Positions 8,773 to 16,560 of a stretch of 64,000 bases of DNA are shown in pieces. Every line of letters starts with the position of its first letter. The stretch's first letter is position 1. This stretch comes from Amycolatopsis sp. 2-15 (GTDB lineage Bacteria > Actinomycetota > Actinomycetes > Mycobacteriales > Pseudonocardiaceae), in assembly GCF_030285625.1 (NCBI RefSeq), contig NZ_CP127294.1:4560501-4624500 (forward strand), read 5' to 3'. The notes below the pieces were generated by a model that saw only the letters and a list, made by a program, of their open reading frames with translations, had not been told where the DNA came from and did not search any database. The translations under genes were made by a program, and so were the position numbers.

Positions 8773-9587
8773 CGATGCGTACCGTCCTTTCCCGCGTCCG
8801 CGGGTTCTACGGCGACAATCCCCTGCACCTGCTGGTGCTGATCGTCTGCTTCGCTCTGGCCGGATTCGCCGCAACGCACGAGGTGACCGACCGCCTGTGG
8901 CCGTTGGCGCTGATCTGGTTCCTCGCGGCCGTCGTGGCGCACGACCTCATTTTGTTCCCCGTGTACGCCCTGCTGGACATTTCGTCCACCTCCCTGCTGG
9001 GCGCTGTGCGCAGACATCGTCGCAGTTCAACGCCGCCTCGTGTGCCCGCGCTGAACTACATCCGCATTCCCGTCCTCGGCACCGCGCTCACGTTCTTGTT
9101 GTTTCTGCCGGGCATCATCGAGCAGGGCGCGGTCGCGTATCAGGCGGCCACCGGTCAAACGCAAGAGCCCTACCTTGCTCGTTGGGTGCTGGTGGTCGCG
9201 GTCATGTTCGCAGCCAGTGCGGTGGCATATGTGATCCGGTTGTACGTCAGCGGTATTGCGGTTCGCGCGGCATTGGCGCCTGTACGAGCCATGTTCGAAG
9301 AAGGAGAACGCGTCCTTCTCGTCGCGGAGGGGCCCTCCGCCCCGGTCACTGTCGTCGCGACATCGGCGGCCCTATACCACCCGGCTGGCGACCGACCAGG
9401 AGCGTGGCTGCGCACGCCGTGGCGCGAACTGGCCGACGTCGAATGGCGAGCCGATGGCGGCCTGCTCGACCTCGTGACCAGCACCCGGACAGAGGGCCGG
9501 CCATGCCAGGTGTCCCTCACGTCTCCCGAGGCGTTGATCGACCTGGCGAAGAAACTCGTCGCTGAGGGAGCGCGCAGTCCTCGCTAG
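8769..9587 (+). CDS. Integral membrane protein, partner of the molybdoenzyme
   Basis: 272 residues starting with an ATGA overlap on the preceding gene, so translationally coupled. Four hydrophobic helices: LHLLVLIVCFALAGF, LALIWFLAAVVAHDLILFPVYALL, VLGTALTFLLFLPGIIE and WVLVVAVMFAASAVAYVIRLYV. The last 100 residues are soluble (a short beta-rich domain with GAWLRTPWRELADVEW). No family recognised. Tight coupling suggests it belongs to the same respiratory complex; that is inference. Confidence 0.75.
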   Translation: MTMRTVLSRVRGFYGDNPLHLLVLIVCFALAGFAATHEVTDRLWPLALIWFLAAVVAHDLILFPVYALLDISSTSLLGAVRRHRRSSTPPRVPALNYIRIPVLGTALTFLLFLPGIIEQGAVAYQAATGQTQEPYLARWVLVVAVMFAASAVAYVIRLYVSGIAVRAALAPVRAMFEEGERVLLVAEGPSAPVTVVATSAALYHPAGDRPGAWLRTPWRELADVEWRADGGLLDLVTSTRTEGRPCQVSLTSPEALIDLAKKLVAEGARSPR

Positions 9588-9758
9588 TAGATCTCGCCGG
9601 TGACGAACGGGTCGTACATCCGTAGTACAGCCGCGGCAGCTCACCACCCGCCGGGCACGGCGACTGCAGGTCGGCAGGGATGTGCGAGTGCTCCCCGACG
9701 AACAGCGCGCCGGGACGGATGCCCTCGTCCGCGACGAACTGAAGATCCCGAACCTCAT
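9584..9758 (-). pseudogene. Luciferase-like (F420-type) oxidoreductase, N-terminal remnant
   Basis: MRFGIFS is followed, after a frameshift, by FVADEGIRP, LFVGEHSHIPA and GGELPRLYY, the signature of LLM-class F420-dependent oxidoreductases. Part of the alpha1 helix is deleted and another frameshift precedes MYDPFVTGEIY and a stop. It overlaps the stop of the membrane protein gene on the other strand. Confidence 0.6.
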
Positions 9759-9777
9759 GCGCTCATCGAGCCACGGT

Positions 9778-9965
9778 TCACCGGTGATCTGCCGCCAGCC
9801 GGGCAAGTTCGTCGAGTGCGGTGAGCGTCTCAGCCTCGGGCAGCGTGGGCAGCAGGAACGTGTAGCGCTCCACGCCGGCTTCGGCGGAGCCGTCGCCGAA
9901 AACACTGAACGGTACGTCGGTGCGACCCTGCTCGGATGTTCTTCTGGTCGGGCATCGGGTGCTCC
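9778..9965 (-). pseudogene. Luciferase-like oxidoreductase, C-terminal remnant
   Basis: A minus-strand frame reads PFSVFGDGSAEAGVERYTFL then LPTLPEAETLTALDELARLA and a TGA at 9780-9778, the typical C-terminus of LLM F420-dependent enzymes (GVERxxF-LP-LPEDExLxxLDxLA). Its stop lies 20 bases before the ATG of the second remnant, so two tandem paralogues once stood here. The upstream part is lost next to the IS630 element. Confidence 0.6.
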
Positions 9966-10003
9966 TACCTGGTGAAAGGGGAGCGAAGCTGTCGGCGTAA
10001 CTA

Positions 10004-11188
10004 GTGCCGTATCAAGCAACGTTGGGTAGGTAATCGGGGCGGCGGATTTTGGAGTTGATGGCGAAGTGGCGTTTGGGGTGGCTGTGGCGGTTGCGCCAGC
10101 GGAGGTAGCCGGTGATGGCGGCTTCCTGGGCGGCGTGGCTGGGGTAGTCGCTGCCGTCGAGGGTGAAGTAGCGGACCGCGGTGAACTCGCACTCGATCCA
10201 GTTCAGCCAGGACGCGTTGGTGGGTGTGTAGATCAGTTCGATGTCGTTGGCCGCGCACCAGTCCCGGACCTCGGCCTTGCCGTGTGGTCCGTAGTTGTCG
10301 CTGACCAGGTAGAGCTTCCCGGTCGGGAAGCGGCGGCGCAGTTGCTTGCAGAAGTCGAGGAACTGCGGCCAGCGTTTGCGGTCGCGGAACCGGTAGAACA
10401 TCTGCCCGGAGGCCAGATCGAGCGCAGCGAACATCTGCCGGACACCCTTGGTGCGGGTGTAGGTCGCGCGCTGCCGGGCCGGGCGGCTGCGGGGAAACCA
10501 GCCGCGGCCGGGGCGGGGTTGCAGGTTCAGCGGCCCGAACTCATCGACACAGATCACTCGCCCGTCGGCGGGTGGGTGATCGTAGAGGTCGAGGATGCGG
10601 TTCTTCTTGGCCACGAAATCGGGATCCTTGCTGGCTTTCCACGTCTTCGTCGCCTGCCATGACACGCCTGCCTTGCGCAGGATCTGCCGGACGGTCTCGG
10701 TGCTCGCCCTGATCCATGCGTGTTCGGCGAGGTAGGCGACCAGCTTGGTCAGGCTCCAGGTCGTGAACGGCAATCCCAGCTCGGCGGGCTTGCAGGCGGC
10801 GATGCGGCTGATTTGATCACGGGCGGCCGGACCGAACTTACGAGGTCGACCGCCCCTCCATTTTGGGGACAACGCCGCGAACCCGGACTCGTTGAACGCG
10901 TGGATCACCTCCCGCACATAGCCTTCGGTCGCGGCGAACATCGCCGCGATCTCCTTCGCGGACCGGCCTTGCGACGAGGCCAGCACAATCCCGGATCGTC
11001 GCAGCCGCACCCGATCCCGGGCCGACCTCGTGATCTTGACCAGCCGCTGGGCCTCCTCCGGCTCCAGCGACCGCGCGAACACCTCCGGCTGACGCGCCAC
11101 CAGCCTCACCTCCACAGCCAGCCTCGCGATCACCGGCCCGGATGTCCACACGACACGATGACAACGTCAACGTTTCTTGATGAGGCAC
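10004..11188 (-). mobile_element. IS630-family insertion sequence, complete (1185 bp)
   Basis: Ends are inverted repeats: GTGCC-N2-ATCAAG-N-AACGTT at the left and its complement at the right (three mismatches over 23 bp counting the flank). Each end is bordered by TA (10002-10003 and 11189-11190), the target duplication typical of IS630/Tc1-mariner elements. A single transposase fills it. It is inserted between LLM oxidoreductase remnants and an ABC-2 permease remnant. Confidence 0.92.
10012..11100 (-). CDS. IS630 family transposase
   Basis: 362 residues from GTG at 11100, which has GGAGGT seven bases upstream; the open frame reaches back to 11151. N-terminal HTH region (GRSAKEIAAMFAATEGYVRE) binds the ends. 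The DDE catalytic triad is visible: ICVDEFGPLNL, LVSDNYGPHGK and SWLNWIECEF. Length and layout match full-length IS630 transposases and no frameshift is present, so it may be active. Confidence 0.93.
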   Translation of the reverse strand: MARQPEVFARSLEPEEAQRLVKITRSARDRVRLRRSGIVLASSQGRSAKEIAAMFAATEGYVREVIHAFNESGFAALSPKWRGGRPRKFGPAARDQISRIAACKPAELGLPFTTWSLTKLVAYLAEHAWIRASTETVRQILRKAGVSWQATKTWKASKDPDFVAKKNRILDLYDHPPADGRVICVDEFGPLNLQPRPGRGWFPRSRPARQRATYTRTKGVRQMFAALDLASGQMFYRFRDRKRWPQFLDFCKQLRRRFPTGKLYLVSDNYGPHGKAEVRDWCAANDIELIYTPTNASWLNWIECEFTAVRYFTLDGSDYPSHAAQEAAITGYLRWRNRHSHPKRHFAINSKIRRPDYLPNVA

Positions 11189-11191
11189 TAG

Positions 11192-11488
11192 CTGAAAGTC
11201 ACGCTCGTGAGCTACCTGAAGTCGACGTCGCAGTTCGACTACATCCAGCTCGTGTTGATGCCGATGTTCCTGTTCTCCACCACGTTCTTCCCGATCACGG
11301 TCTACCCCGAGGCGCTGCAGTGGGTGGTCCGCTGTTTTCCGCTGTACCTAGGCATCGAGCTCATGCACGGCCTCGCGACCGGCTTCTTCTCGTGGAGCAT
11401 GGCGGGCAACCTCGCCTACCTGCTGGTGCTCGCGGCGATCGGGGTCTGGGGGTCGACGCGGCGGATCGCGAAGCTCCTGCTGACCTGA
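11192..11488 (+). pseudogene. ABC-2 type transporter permease, C-terminal remnant
   Basis: The frame reads LKSTSQFDYIQLVLMPMFLF then STTFFPITVYPEALQWVV and three hydrophobic helices, the C-terminus of an ABC-2 drug-export permease (about 260 residues when complete). The N-terminal two thirds are missing and an in-frame TAG is formed at the IS630 target TA. The left side of the IS does not encode the missing part, so truncation is more than a simple IS insertion. Confidence 0.7.
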
Positions 11489-11573
11489 CGCGGGGTGTCC
11501 GAAGTGCGACCTGTCGTATTTCGGTCACGGCGAAGATCGTGACGCCGCGCCCGGGCTGCCCCAGGCTGACCGG

Positions 11574-13514
11574 ATGCACGGAAGACCTCTGAAGCTGGCC
11601 GCGCTCACCGCCGGCTTGTCCCTCGCCCTGGCCGTCCCCACTGTTTCTGCTTCGGCCGAGCCCGCCCACGCACAGCCGTGGCAGCTCGTCGGCCCGAACA
11701 GCACCGGCGGGCACCTCGCGTTCACGCCCGACGCCCCGGCGCGGCTGTACGTGCTGCCCGACAGCGGCCGCGCCGTCTACCGCACCGACGACCACGGCGA
11801 CACCTGGACCACCCCGGGTCCGTTGGGCGCCGGCGGCACCGCGATCACGGCCGACCCGCGCGACGGGTCCGTCGTCTACGTCGCCGCCACCGATCCGGCC
11901 ACGGGCACCGGCGAGGTGCTGCGCAGCGACGACGCGGCGCGCACGTTCCGTGCGGTCGCCACGAGTCCCGGCCTGCTCGCGTCCGTGGTGGTCTCGCCTT
12001 CGGGCGAGGACGTGTTCGCGGCGGGTGACGACGGCGTGCTCACCAGCACCGACCACGGCCGCCACTGGGCGAAGCTCCCGGGCGCGCCGGCGGGCGTCAC
12101 CGACCTCGCCCTCGACGGTGATCACCTGTTCCTGGCCACCGGCAGCGAAATCCACGTCGTGGACAACGCGCTGGGCCACCCGCGCGCGCCGCGCAAGCTC
12201 TCGGTGCCCGGCACGCCGTACCTCTCGAACCTGGCCGCGGCGGACGGCATCGTGGTCGGCTCGGGTGTGCTCGGCAGCGCCGTGTTCTCCACCGACGGCG
12301 GCCGGACGTTCCGCACCCTGATCGGTCCGTGGGGCGCCGACGACGCGATGGCGTTCACCGGGCTGACCCCCGCCGGCGAGCTCGTGGTCCAGTCCATCGC
12401 CTCACCGCGGCCCGACGGCAGCGCGGGCGCCCGCGACGTCTGGGTCAGCCGCGACCGCGGCCGCACGTGGACCGACCGCCCGGCCGCGACCGGCGCGATC
12501 GACCTCTACTCCGAGATCGGCAGCTTCCCCGATCGCCCGCGCGAGCAGGTCGTCGCCGCGGCCGCCGGGATCTTCACCACGCGCGACTCGGTGACGTTCC
12601 GGCGCATCGGCGTGCCCGACACCGAGGTCAACGCGCTCGCGAGCGTCGGACCGGCGCTCGTCGCGGCCACGCGCAGTGGCACTTATCGTTCGACGGCGCC
12701 GTTCGCGGCGCACCTCCCGCGTGGCTACCAGGACTGGGGCTGGACCGGCCAGGCCCCGGACACCTTGGGCAACTCCGTCGGCGCCCTCGCGACCGTCTCG
12801 GCGAAGGCCGTGCTGCGCGTGCGGCAGGGCTACTGCGAGGTCGACTGCTTCACCGTCGAAAGCTCCGGCTACGGCGGCACGACGTGGCAGCAGTTCGCGA
12901 TCGTGCCGGGCAACTCCCGCGCGCTGGCCGTCGACCCGCGCGACCCCAGCACGGTGTACGCGGGCAGCTACCTCACGCCCGCCGTCTACACGAGCCACGA
13001 CGGCGGCCGCACGCTGACGCAGCACGCGCTCGCCGGCCTCGACGGCGTGCAGTCGATCGCCGTCGACCCGCGCTCTCGCGGTGCCGTGTGGATCGGCGAC
13101 GTCACCGGCCTCTACCGCAGCACCGACGGCGGCGCCACCGCGCGGAAGCTCTTCGACGGCGAGGTCGCCCACGTGACGGTCGACCCGCGCGACGCCCGCC
13201 ACGTCGTGGTCACCGGCGCCGGCTTCGTCAAGGTCACCACCGACGGCGGCGCCACGTTCCGCTCCGCGGCCGGCCTCGGCACCGCCGGCTACTCCGACGC
13301 CAGCTTCACCCGCGACGGCACCTTGTACGTCTCCTCCGCCGACAAGTACGAACCCGGCGCCGGCGTCCTCCTCAGTCACGACGGCGGCCGCCACTTCGCC
13401 GCGCTGCCCACCCAACCGGCCGACCGCGACGTCCGCACCCTCCTGCCCTCCGCCGACGGCCGCTGGCTCCTCGCCGGCACGGGCGCGGGCGTCTACCGCC
13501 TGCCCCTGCGGTGA
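11574..13514 (+). CDS. Secreted beta-propeller (BNR/sortilin-like) protein
   Basis: 646 residues with a classical Sec signal peptide (LKLAALTAGLSLALAVPTVS, cleavage near ASAEPAHA). The mature part is a run of propeller blades each with an Asp-box-like element: YRTDDHGDTWTT, STDHGRHWAKL, STDGGRTFRTL, SRDRGRTWTDR, SHDGGRTLTQH, STDGGATARKL, TTDGGATFRSA and SHDGGRHFAAL. This is the BNR/VPS10 fold seen in exo-sialidases, xyloglucanases and photosystem assembly factors. Catalytic sialidase residues are not evident, so glycan binding or a structural role is as likely. A Cys pair (GYCEVDCF) may form a disulfide. Confidence 0.8.
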   Translation: MHGRPLKLAALTAGLSLALAVPTVSASAEPAHAQPWQLVGPNSTGGHLAFTPDAPARLYVLPDSGRAVYRTDDHGDTWTTPGPLGAGGTAITADPRDGSVVYVAATDPATGTGEVLRSDDAARTFRAVATSPGLLASVVVSPSGEDVFAAGDDGVLTSTDHGRHWAKLPGAPAGVTDLALDGDHLFLATGSEIHVVDNALGHPRAPRKLSVPGTPYLSNLAAADGIVVGSGVLGSAVFSTDGGRTFRTLIGPWGADDAMAFTGLTPAGELVVQSIASPRPDGSAGARDVWVSRDRGRTWTDRPAATGAIDLYSEIGSFPDRPREQVVAAAAGIFTTRDSVTFRRIGVPDTEVNALASVGPALVAATRSGTYRSTAPFAAHLPRGYQDWGWTGQAPDTLGNSVGALATVSAKAVLRVRQGYCEVDCFTVESSGYGGTTWQQFAIVPGNSRALAVDPRDPSTVYAGSYLTPAVYTSHDGGRTLTQHALAGLDGVQSIAVDPRSRGAVWIGDVTGLYRSTDGGATARKLFDGEVAHVTVDPRDARHVVVTGAGFVKVTTDGGATFRSAAGLGTAGYSDASFTRDGTLYVSSADKYEPGAGVLLSHDGGRHFAALPTQPADRDVRTLLPSADGRWLLAGTGAGVYRLPLR

Positions 13515-13520
13515 TCCACC

Positions 13521-13551
13521 GGGCCGGGTGTCCACTGAGGACACCCGGCCC
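13521..13551. terminator. Bidirectional terminator hairpin
   Basis: A perfect 13-bp stem (GGGCCGGGTGTCC / complement) with an ACTGA loop lies between two convergent genes. Confidence 0.8.
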
Positions 13552-13569
13552 CGTGTCCTCAGTGGAAAT

Positions 13570-14532
13570 TCAGCCGTCGAGCCAGCCGAGTTTCGCGACT
13601 TGCCACGCCAGCTGCATCCGGCTCTGCGCGTCGGCCCGCTGCATCAGGTCCTGCAACCTCCGCTGGACCGTCCGGTGGCTCACCCCGAGGTGCTTCGCTA
13701 TCGACTTGTCGCTCACGCCACCGACGAGCAGAGACAGCAGCCGGCGCTCTTCGGCCGACAGCGGAGCGTCTGCGAGCACGCCGTCGATGCGCAGGGGAGA
13801 AGCGCGTTCCCAGTAACTCTCGAACAGCGCCACCAACCCGGTCACCAGGCTGCTGCCCAGCACGAGCGCAGCGGTCGGTTCGCCCGTGGCCTCGTCGTCG
13901 GCGAGCGGGCACAGCGCGAGCGCCCGGTCGGCCACGGCGAGGCGAACGGGCAGTTTCGCGATGGTCCGAGCCCGTTCGCCCAGGCGGATCCCCTCGGCGA
14001 GGCCCGCGATCGCGCCCGGTTCTTCGAGCAGCGCGGTCTCGTAGAGCACCCGGAAGCGCACCCCGCGGGCCAGGGCGCGGAACTCCTCGTCGTTCTCGGC
14101 GGCGGGCATGGCGATGGGCGCCTCGCGGCAGAACCACAGCACCTCCTCACGTGCGTCGCGCTGGAGGCTCAGCGCCTGCTGCCGGATCGCCTCCGCACCG
14201 GTGACGACCTCGACCAGCCGCGACGAATCACGCCGCCGCGCGCTGTCGCGGTACTGCTCGGCCAGCTCCGTCACGGCGGAGCGGGCGCGCTCGAGCTCCG
14301 ACTGGCCGTGGCGCAGCAACGGCCCGAGCGAGACATCGGGCGGCGCCGGCACGTAGTGCTCGCCGGTGCGGCTCACGAGGCGCTTGGCCACGAGCGAGCC
14401 GAGAACCCGCTCGACCTCCGCCACGGCGAGCCCCAGCCGCGCGGCCACCTCGCCGGCCGTGGCGCGGTAGCCGCCCACGAGCACTCGGAACACCCGCTCC
14501 TCGTCGGCGGTCAGGCCGAGCGCTTCTAGCAC
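13570..14532 (-). CDS. TrmB/LuxR-type transcriptional regulator
   Basis: 320 residues. The N-terminus (LGLTADEERVFRVLVGG, TAGEVAARLGLAVAEVERVL) is a TrmB-like winged helix; the middle is a PLD-like sensor region; the C-terminus (LSAEERRLLSLLVGGVSDKS then VSHRTVQRRLQDLM) is a LuxR-type HTH. This two-HTH architecture is common in actinomycete regulators. GTG at 14532 was chosen because AGGAGG lies four bases upstream and the family begins with this LEALGL helix. It is downstream of, and in line with, the protease gene (78-bp gap), which it may regulate. Confidence 0.85.
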   Translation of the reverse strand: MLEALGLTADEERVFRVLVGGYRATAGEVAARLGLAVAEVERVLGSLVAKRLVSRTGEHYVPAPPDVSLGPLLRHGQSELERARSAVTELAEQYRDSARRRDSSRLVEVVTGAEAIRQQALSLQRDAREEVLWFCREAPIAMPAAENDEEFRALARGVRFRVLYETALLEEPGAIAGLAEGIRLGERARTIAKLPVRLAVADRALALCPLADDEATGEPTAALVLGSSLVTGLVALFESYWERASPLRIDGVLADAPLSAEERRLLSLLVGGVSDKSIAKHLGVSHRTVQRRLQDLMQRADAQSRMQLAWQVAKLGWLDG

Positions 14533-14610
14533 CGAACCTCCTTGCGCACGTCGGCGAACTGCGTCCGGTATCCAACCCGGGGGAGGTGTCGAAACGATCA
14601 CGGGCGGGGC

Positions 14611-16053
14611 CTAACGCGCGGGGTTCGGCGGGCCCGCCTCCGGAGGGGTCACGGCCGCGAGTGCGTCGACCAGGCCGTGGCCGTAGAAGCCGTTGTAGCT
14701 GTCGTAGCCGGCGCAGTAGGCGTCCTGGGTGCCATCGCCGGTGAGGTCGTAGTCGTCGGGGCACGGCATGGGCGTGGCGCGCGTGTGCAGGGCGTGGCGC
14801 AGGTCCGCAGCCGACATGCCGGGGTGTGCCGACTTCAGCAGCGCCAGCACGCCCGCGACGTGCGGCGCGGCCATCGACGTGCCGCACAGCGGCGCGTAGC
14901 CCCCGGGCACGGTCGACACCACGCAGCGCCCGGCCTCGCCGCCGGGGGCAGTGACATCCACCACACCGAGGCCGTACGAGCTGTAGCCGGCCTTCACGCG
15001 GTCCGCGCCCACAGCCGACACCGCCACCACGTCGCGAAGGCCGGCTGGCAGTGCTTCGCACTTCGCGGCCCCGGCGGTCCGCACGCCAGAGTGGGCCGAC
15101 GGCGTCAGGTCCACGGCTTCGTTGGTCGCCGCGGCGACGTTCAGCGTCCCGGCCGACGTGGCGTACTCCACCGCGCGCGCCAGCACCTCGTGGACGACGC
15201 CGCGGTCGTCCCCGCGCACGCACGAGAGGGACCACGGGTTCACGAACCAGCTGCTGTTGGTCACGGGCAGGTGGTGCGCCGCCGACCACATCAGCCCGCA
15301 CACCGCGGCCTCGGGATCGGCGTAGCCGCGGTCGTCGATCACCTTCACCGACGCGATCCGCACGCCGGGCGCGACGCCCGTCACACCCTTGCCGTCGTCG
15401 GCCGCGGCGATGATGCCGGCCACGTGCGTGCCGTGCACCGAGGTCGTCGGTTGCCAGGCCTCCGGCCGGGGGTCGGCGACGCCGGTGAGGCAGCCGGCGG
15501 AGTCGGCGGGATCCATCGCGGCGGCGAGATCGGGGTGGCGCGGGTCGACGCCGGAGTCGAGCACGCCGACCACCACGTCACGGCTGCCTTCACTCACCTG
15601 GTGCGCGGAGGGCGCGCCCACCAGCTTCATGTCCCACTGCTCACCCGACAGGTCGGCCGTCGACACCTGCGCCGGGTCGCTCAAGTGCAGCTCGGCCCGC
15701 GCGGGCTGCGGCGGCACGGTTTCGCCGCTCGCGCGCTGCGTCGCGAGCCGGGTGCCCTGTGCGCTGAACGCGCGGTCAAGCCCGAAGTGCGATCCGAAGT
15801 CCGGATCGTCCGAAGTGACGACCCCGACGGCGATCTGTGGGTAGTACCCGGACGAGTGACCGCAGGCGGCTTCGACCTGATCGTGTGCGGAGTCTTCGGA
15901 GGTGCCCCGGTCGAAGGCGACGACGTAGCGCAAGGTCCGCCCGGACGGGTGGCAGCTCGGCGCGTCCGCGCTCGCCGGCCCGGCGGCGAGGCACCCGGAG
16001 AGCGCCGCGACGAGGCACACGGCCGCGCGCAGCGGCCGCGCCAGCAGGGACAC
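14611..16053 (-). CDS. Secreted S8 family (subtilisin-like) serine protease
   Basis: 480 residues from GTG 16053 (AGGAGG four bases upstream). Signal peptide: LLARPLRAAVCLVAALSGCL to ASA. A propeptide of about 150 residues precedes the peptidase. The catalytic triad is complete: Asp in VGVLDSGVDPRHPDL, His in VHGTHVAGIIAA and Ser in CGTSMAAPHVAGVLAL; the oxyanion Asn sits in NVAAATNEA. Several Cys pairs suggest disulfides. There is no C-terminal membrane helix, so it is released, unlike mycosins. The region upstream is a 507-bp gap shared with the divergent rne gene. Confidence 0.92.
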   Translation of the reverse strand: MSLLARPLRAAVCLVAALSGCLAAGPASADAPSCHPSGRTLRYVVAFDRGTSEDSAHDQVEAACGHSSGYYPQIAVGVVTSDDPDFGSHFGLDRAFSAQGTRLATQRASGETVPPQPARAELHLSDPAQVSTADLSGEQWDMKLVGAPSAHQVSEGSRDVVVGVLDSGVDPRHPDLAAAMDPADSAGCLTGVADPRPEAWQPTTSVHGTHVAGIIAAADDGKGVTGVAPGVRIASVKVIDDRGYADPEAAVCGLMWSAAHHLPVTNSSWFVNPWSLSCVRGDDRGVVHEVLARAVEYATSAGTLNVAAATNEAVDLTPSAHSGVRTAGAAKCEALPAGLRDVVAVSAVGADRVKAGYSSYGLGVVDVTAPGGEAGRCVVSTVPGGYAPLCGTSMAAPHVAGVLALLKSAHPGMSAADLRHALHTRATPMPCPDDYDLTGDGTQDAYCAGYDSYNGFYGHGLVDALAAVTPPEAGPPNPAR

Positions 16054-16560
16054 CGGACCTCCTACCGGATGCAGGAAACGCCGGGCACCCGCGCGCACGC
16101 GTGCCCGAGCCGCACGGTAACCAGGCTCGGGCGGCGGGACAAGCGAAACGGCCAAGTTCGCCCCACCTCGGCACGCCCGGGTGGCTGCGCAAGGCACCGA
16201 CTACACCGGGTGCACCCCGGGGTGTGGGATACTCACGTCGACCGCCTCGACGACGGGCATCCTGCCTGCGTCGTGAGTGGTCCGGAGGAGTGCCGGACCG
16301 GCACCATTCGCGTCGCCCCCGGGAGGCCGGGCAGCTCGACGTGGTGGGGCTGGCCCGCGAGGGGTCGGAGCCAGGCCGGCGCGCCGCCGAGGAGACCTGA
16401 CCGTGCCCGGTTCGCCGAACCCGGTGGACCGCACGGTTTACCACGCAAGGATTCCCGCCGCTGGTCACCACCACGGCGGGCACGGAACAGAAAGGGCCCC
16501 TGCGCGGCCGCGTCGTGACCGGTGAGAACCGGCAGACGCGCCCGGGGGCGGAGGAGACAC
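16054..16560. other. 507-bp divergent promoter region and rne leader
   Basis: No gene is supported. It must hold the protease promoter (leftward) and the rne promoter and long leader (rightward). A GGGATACT element near 16235 resembles a -10 box for rne, which would give a 5' leader of about 320 nt. Long leaders are typical of RNase E genes, where they mediate feedback control in other bacteria. Confidence 0.35.

Noticed and set aside
14542..16518. 658-codon frame antisense to the S8 protease
   Set aside because: Catalytic triad is on the minus strand; this frame has no domain.
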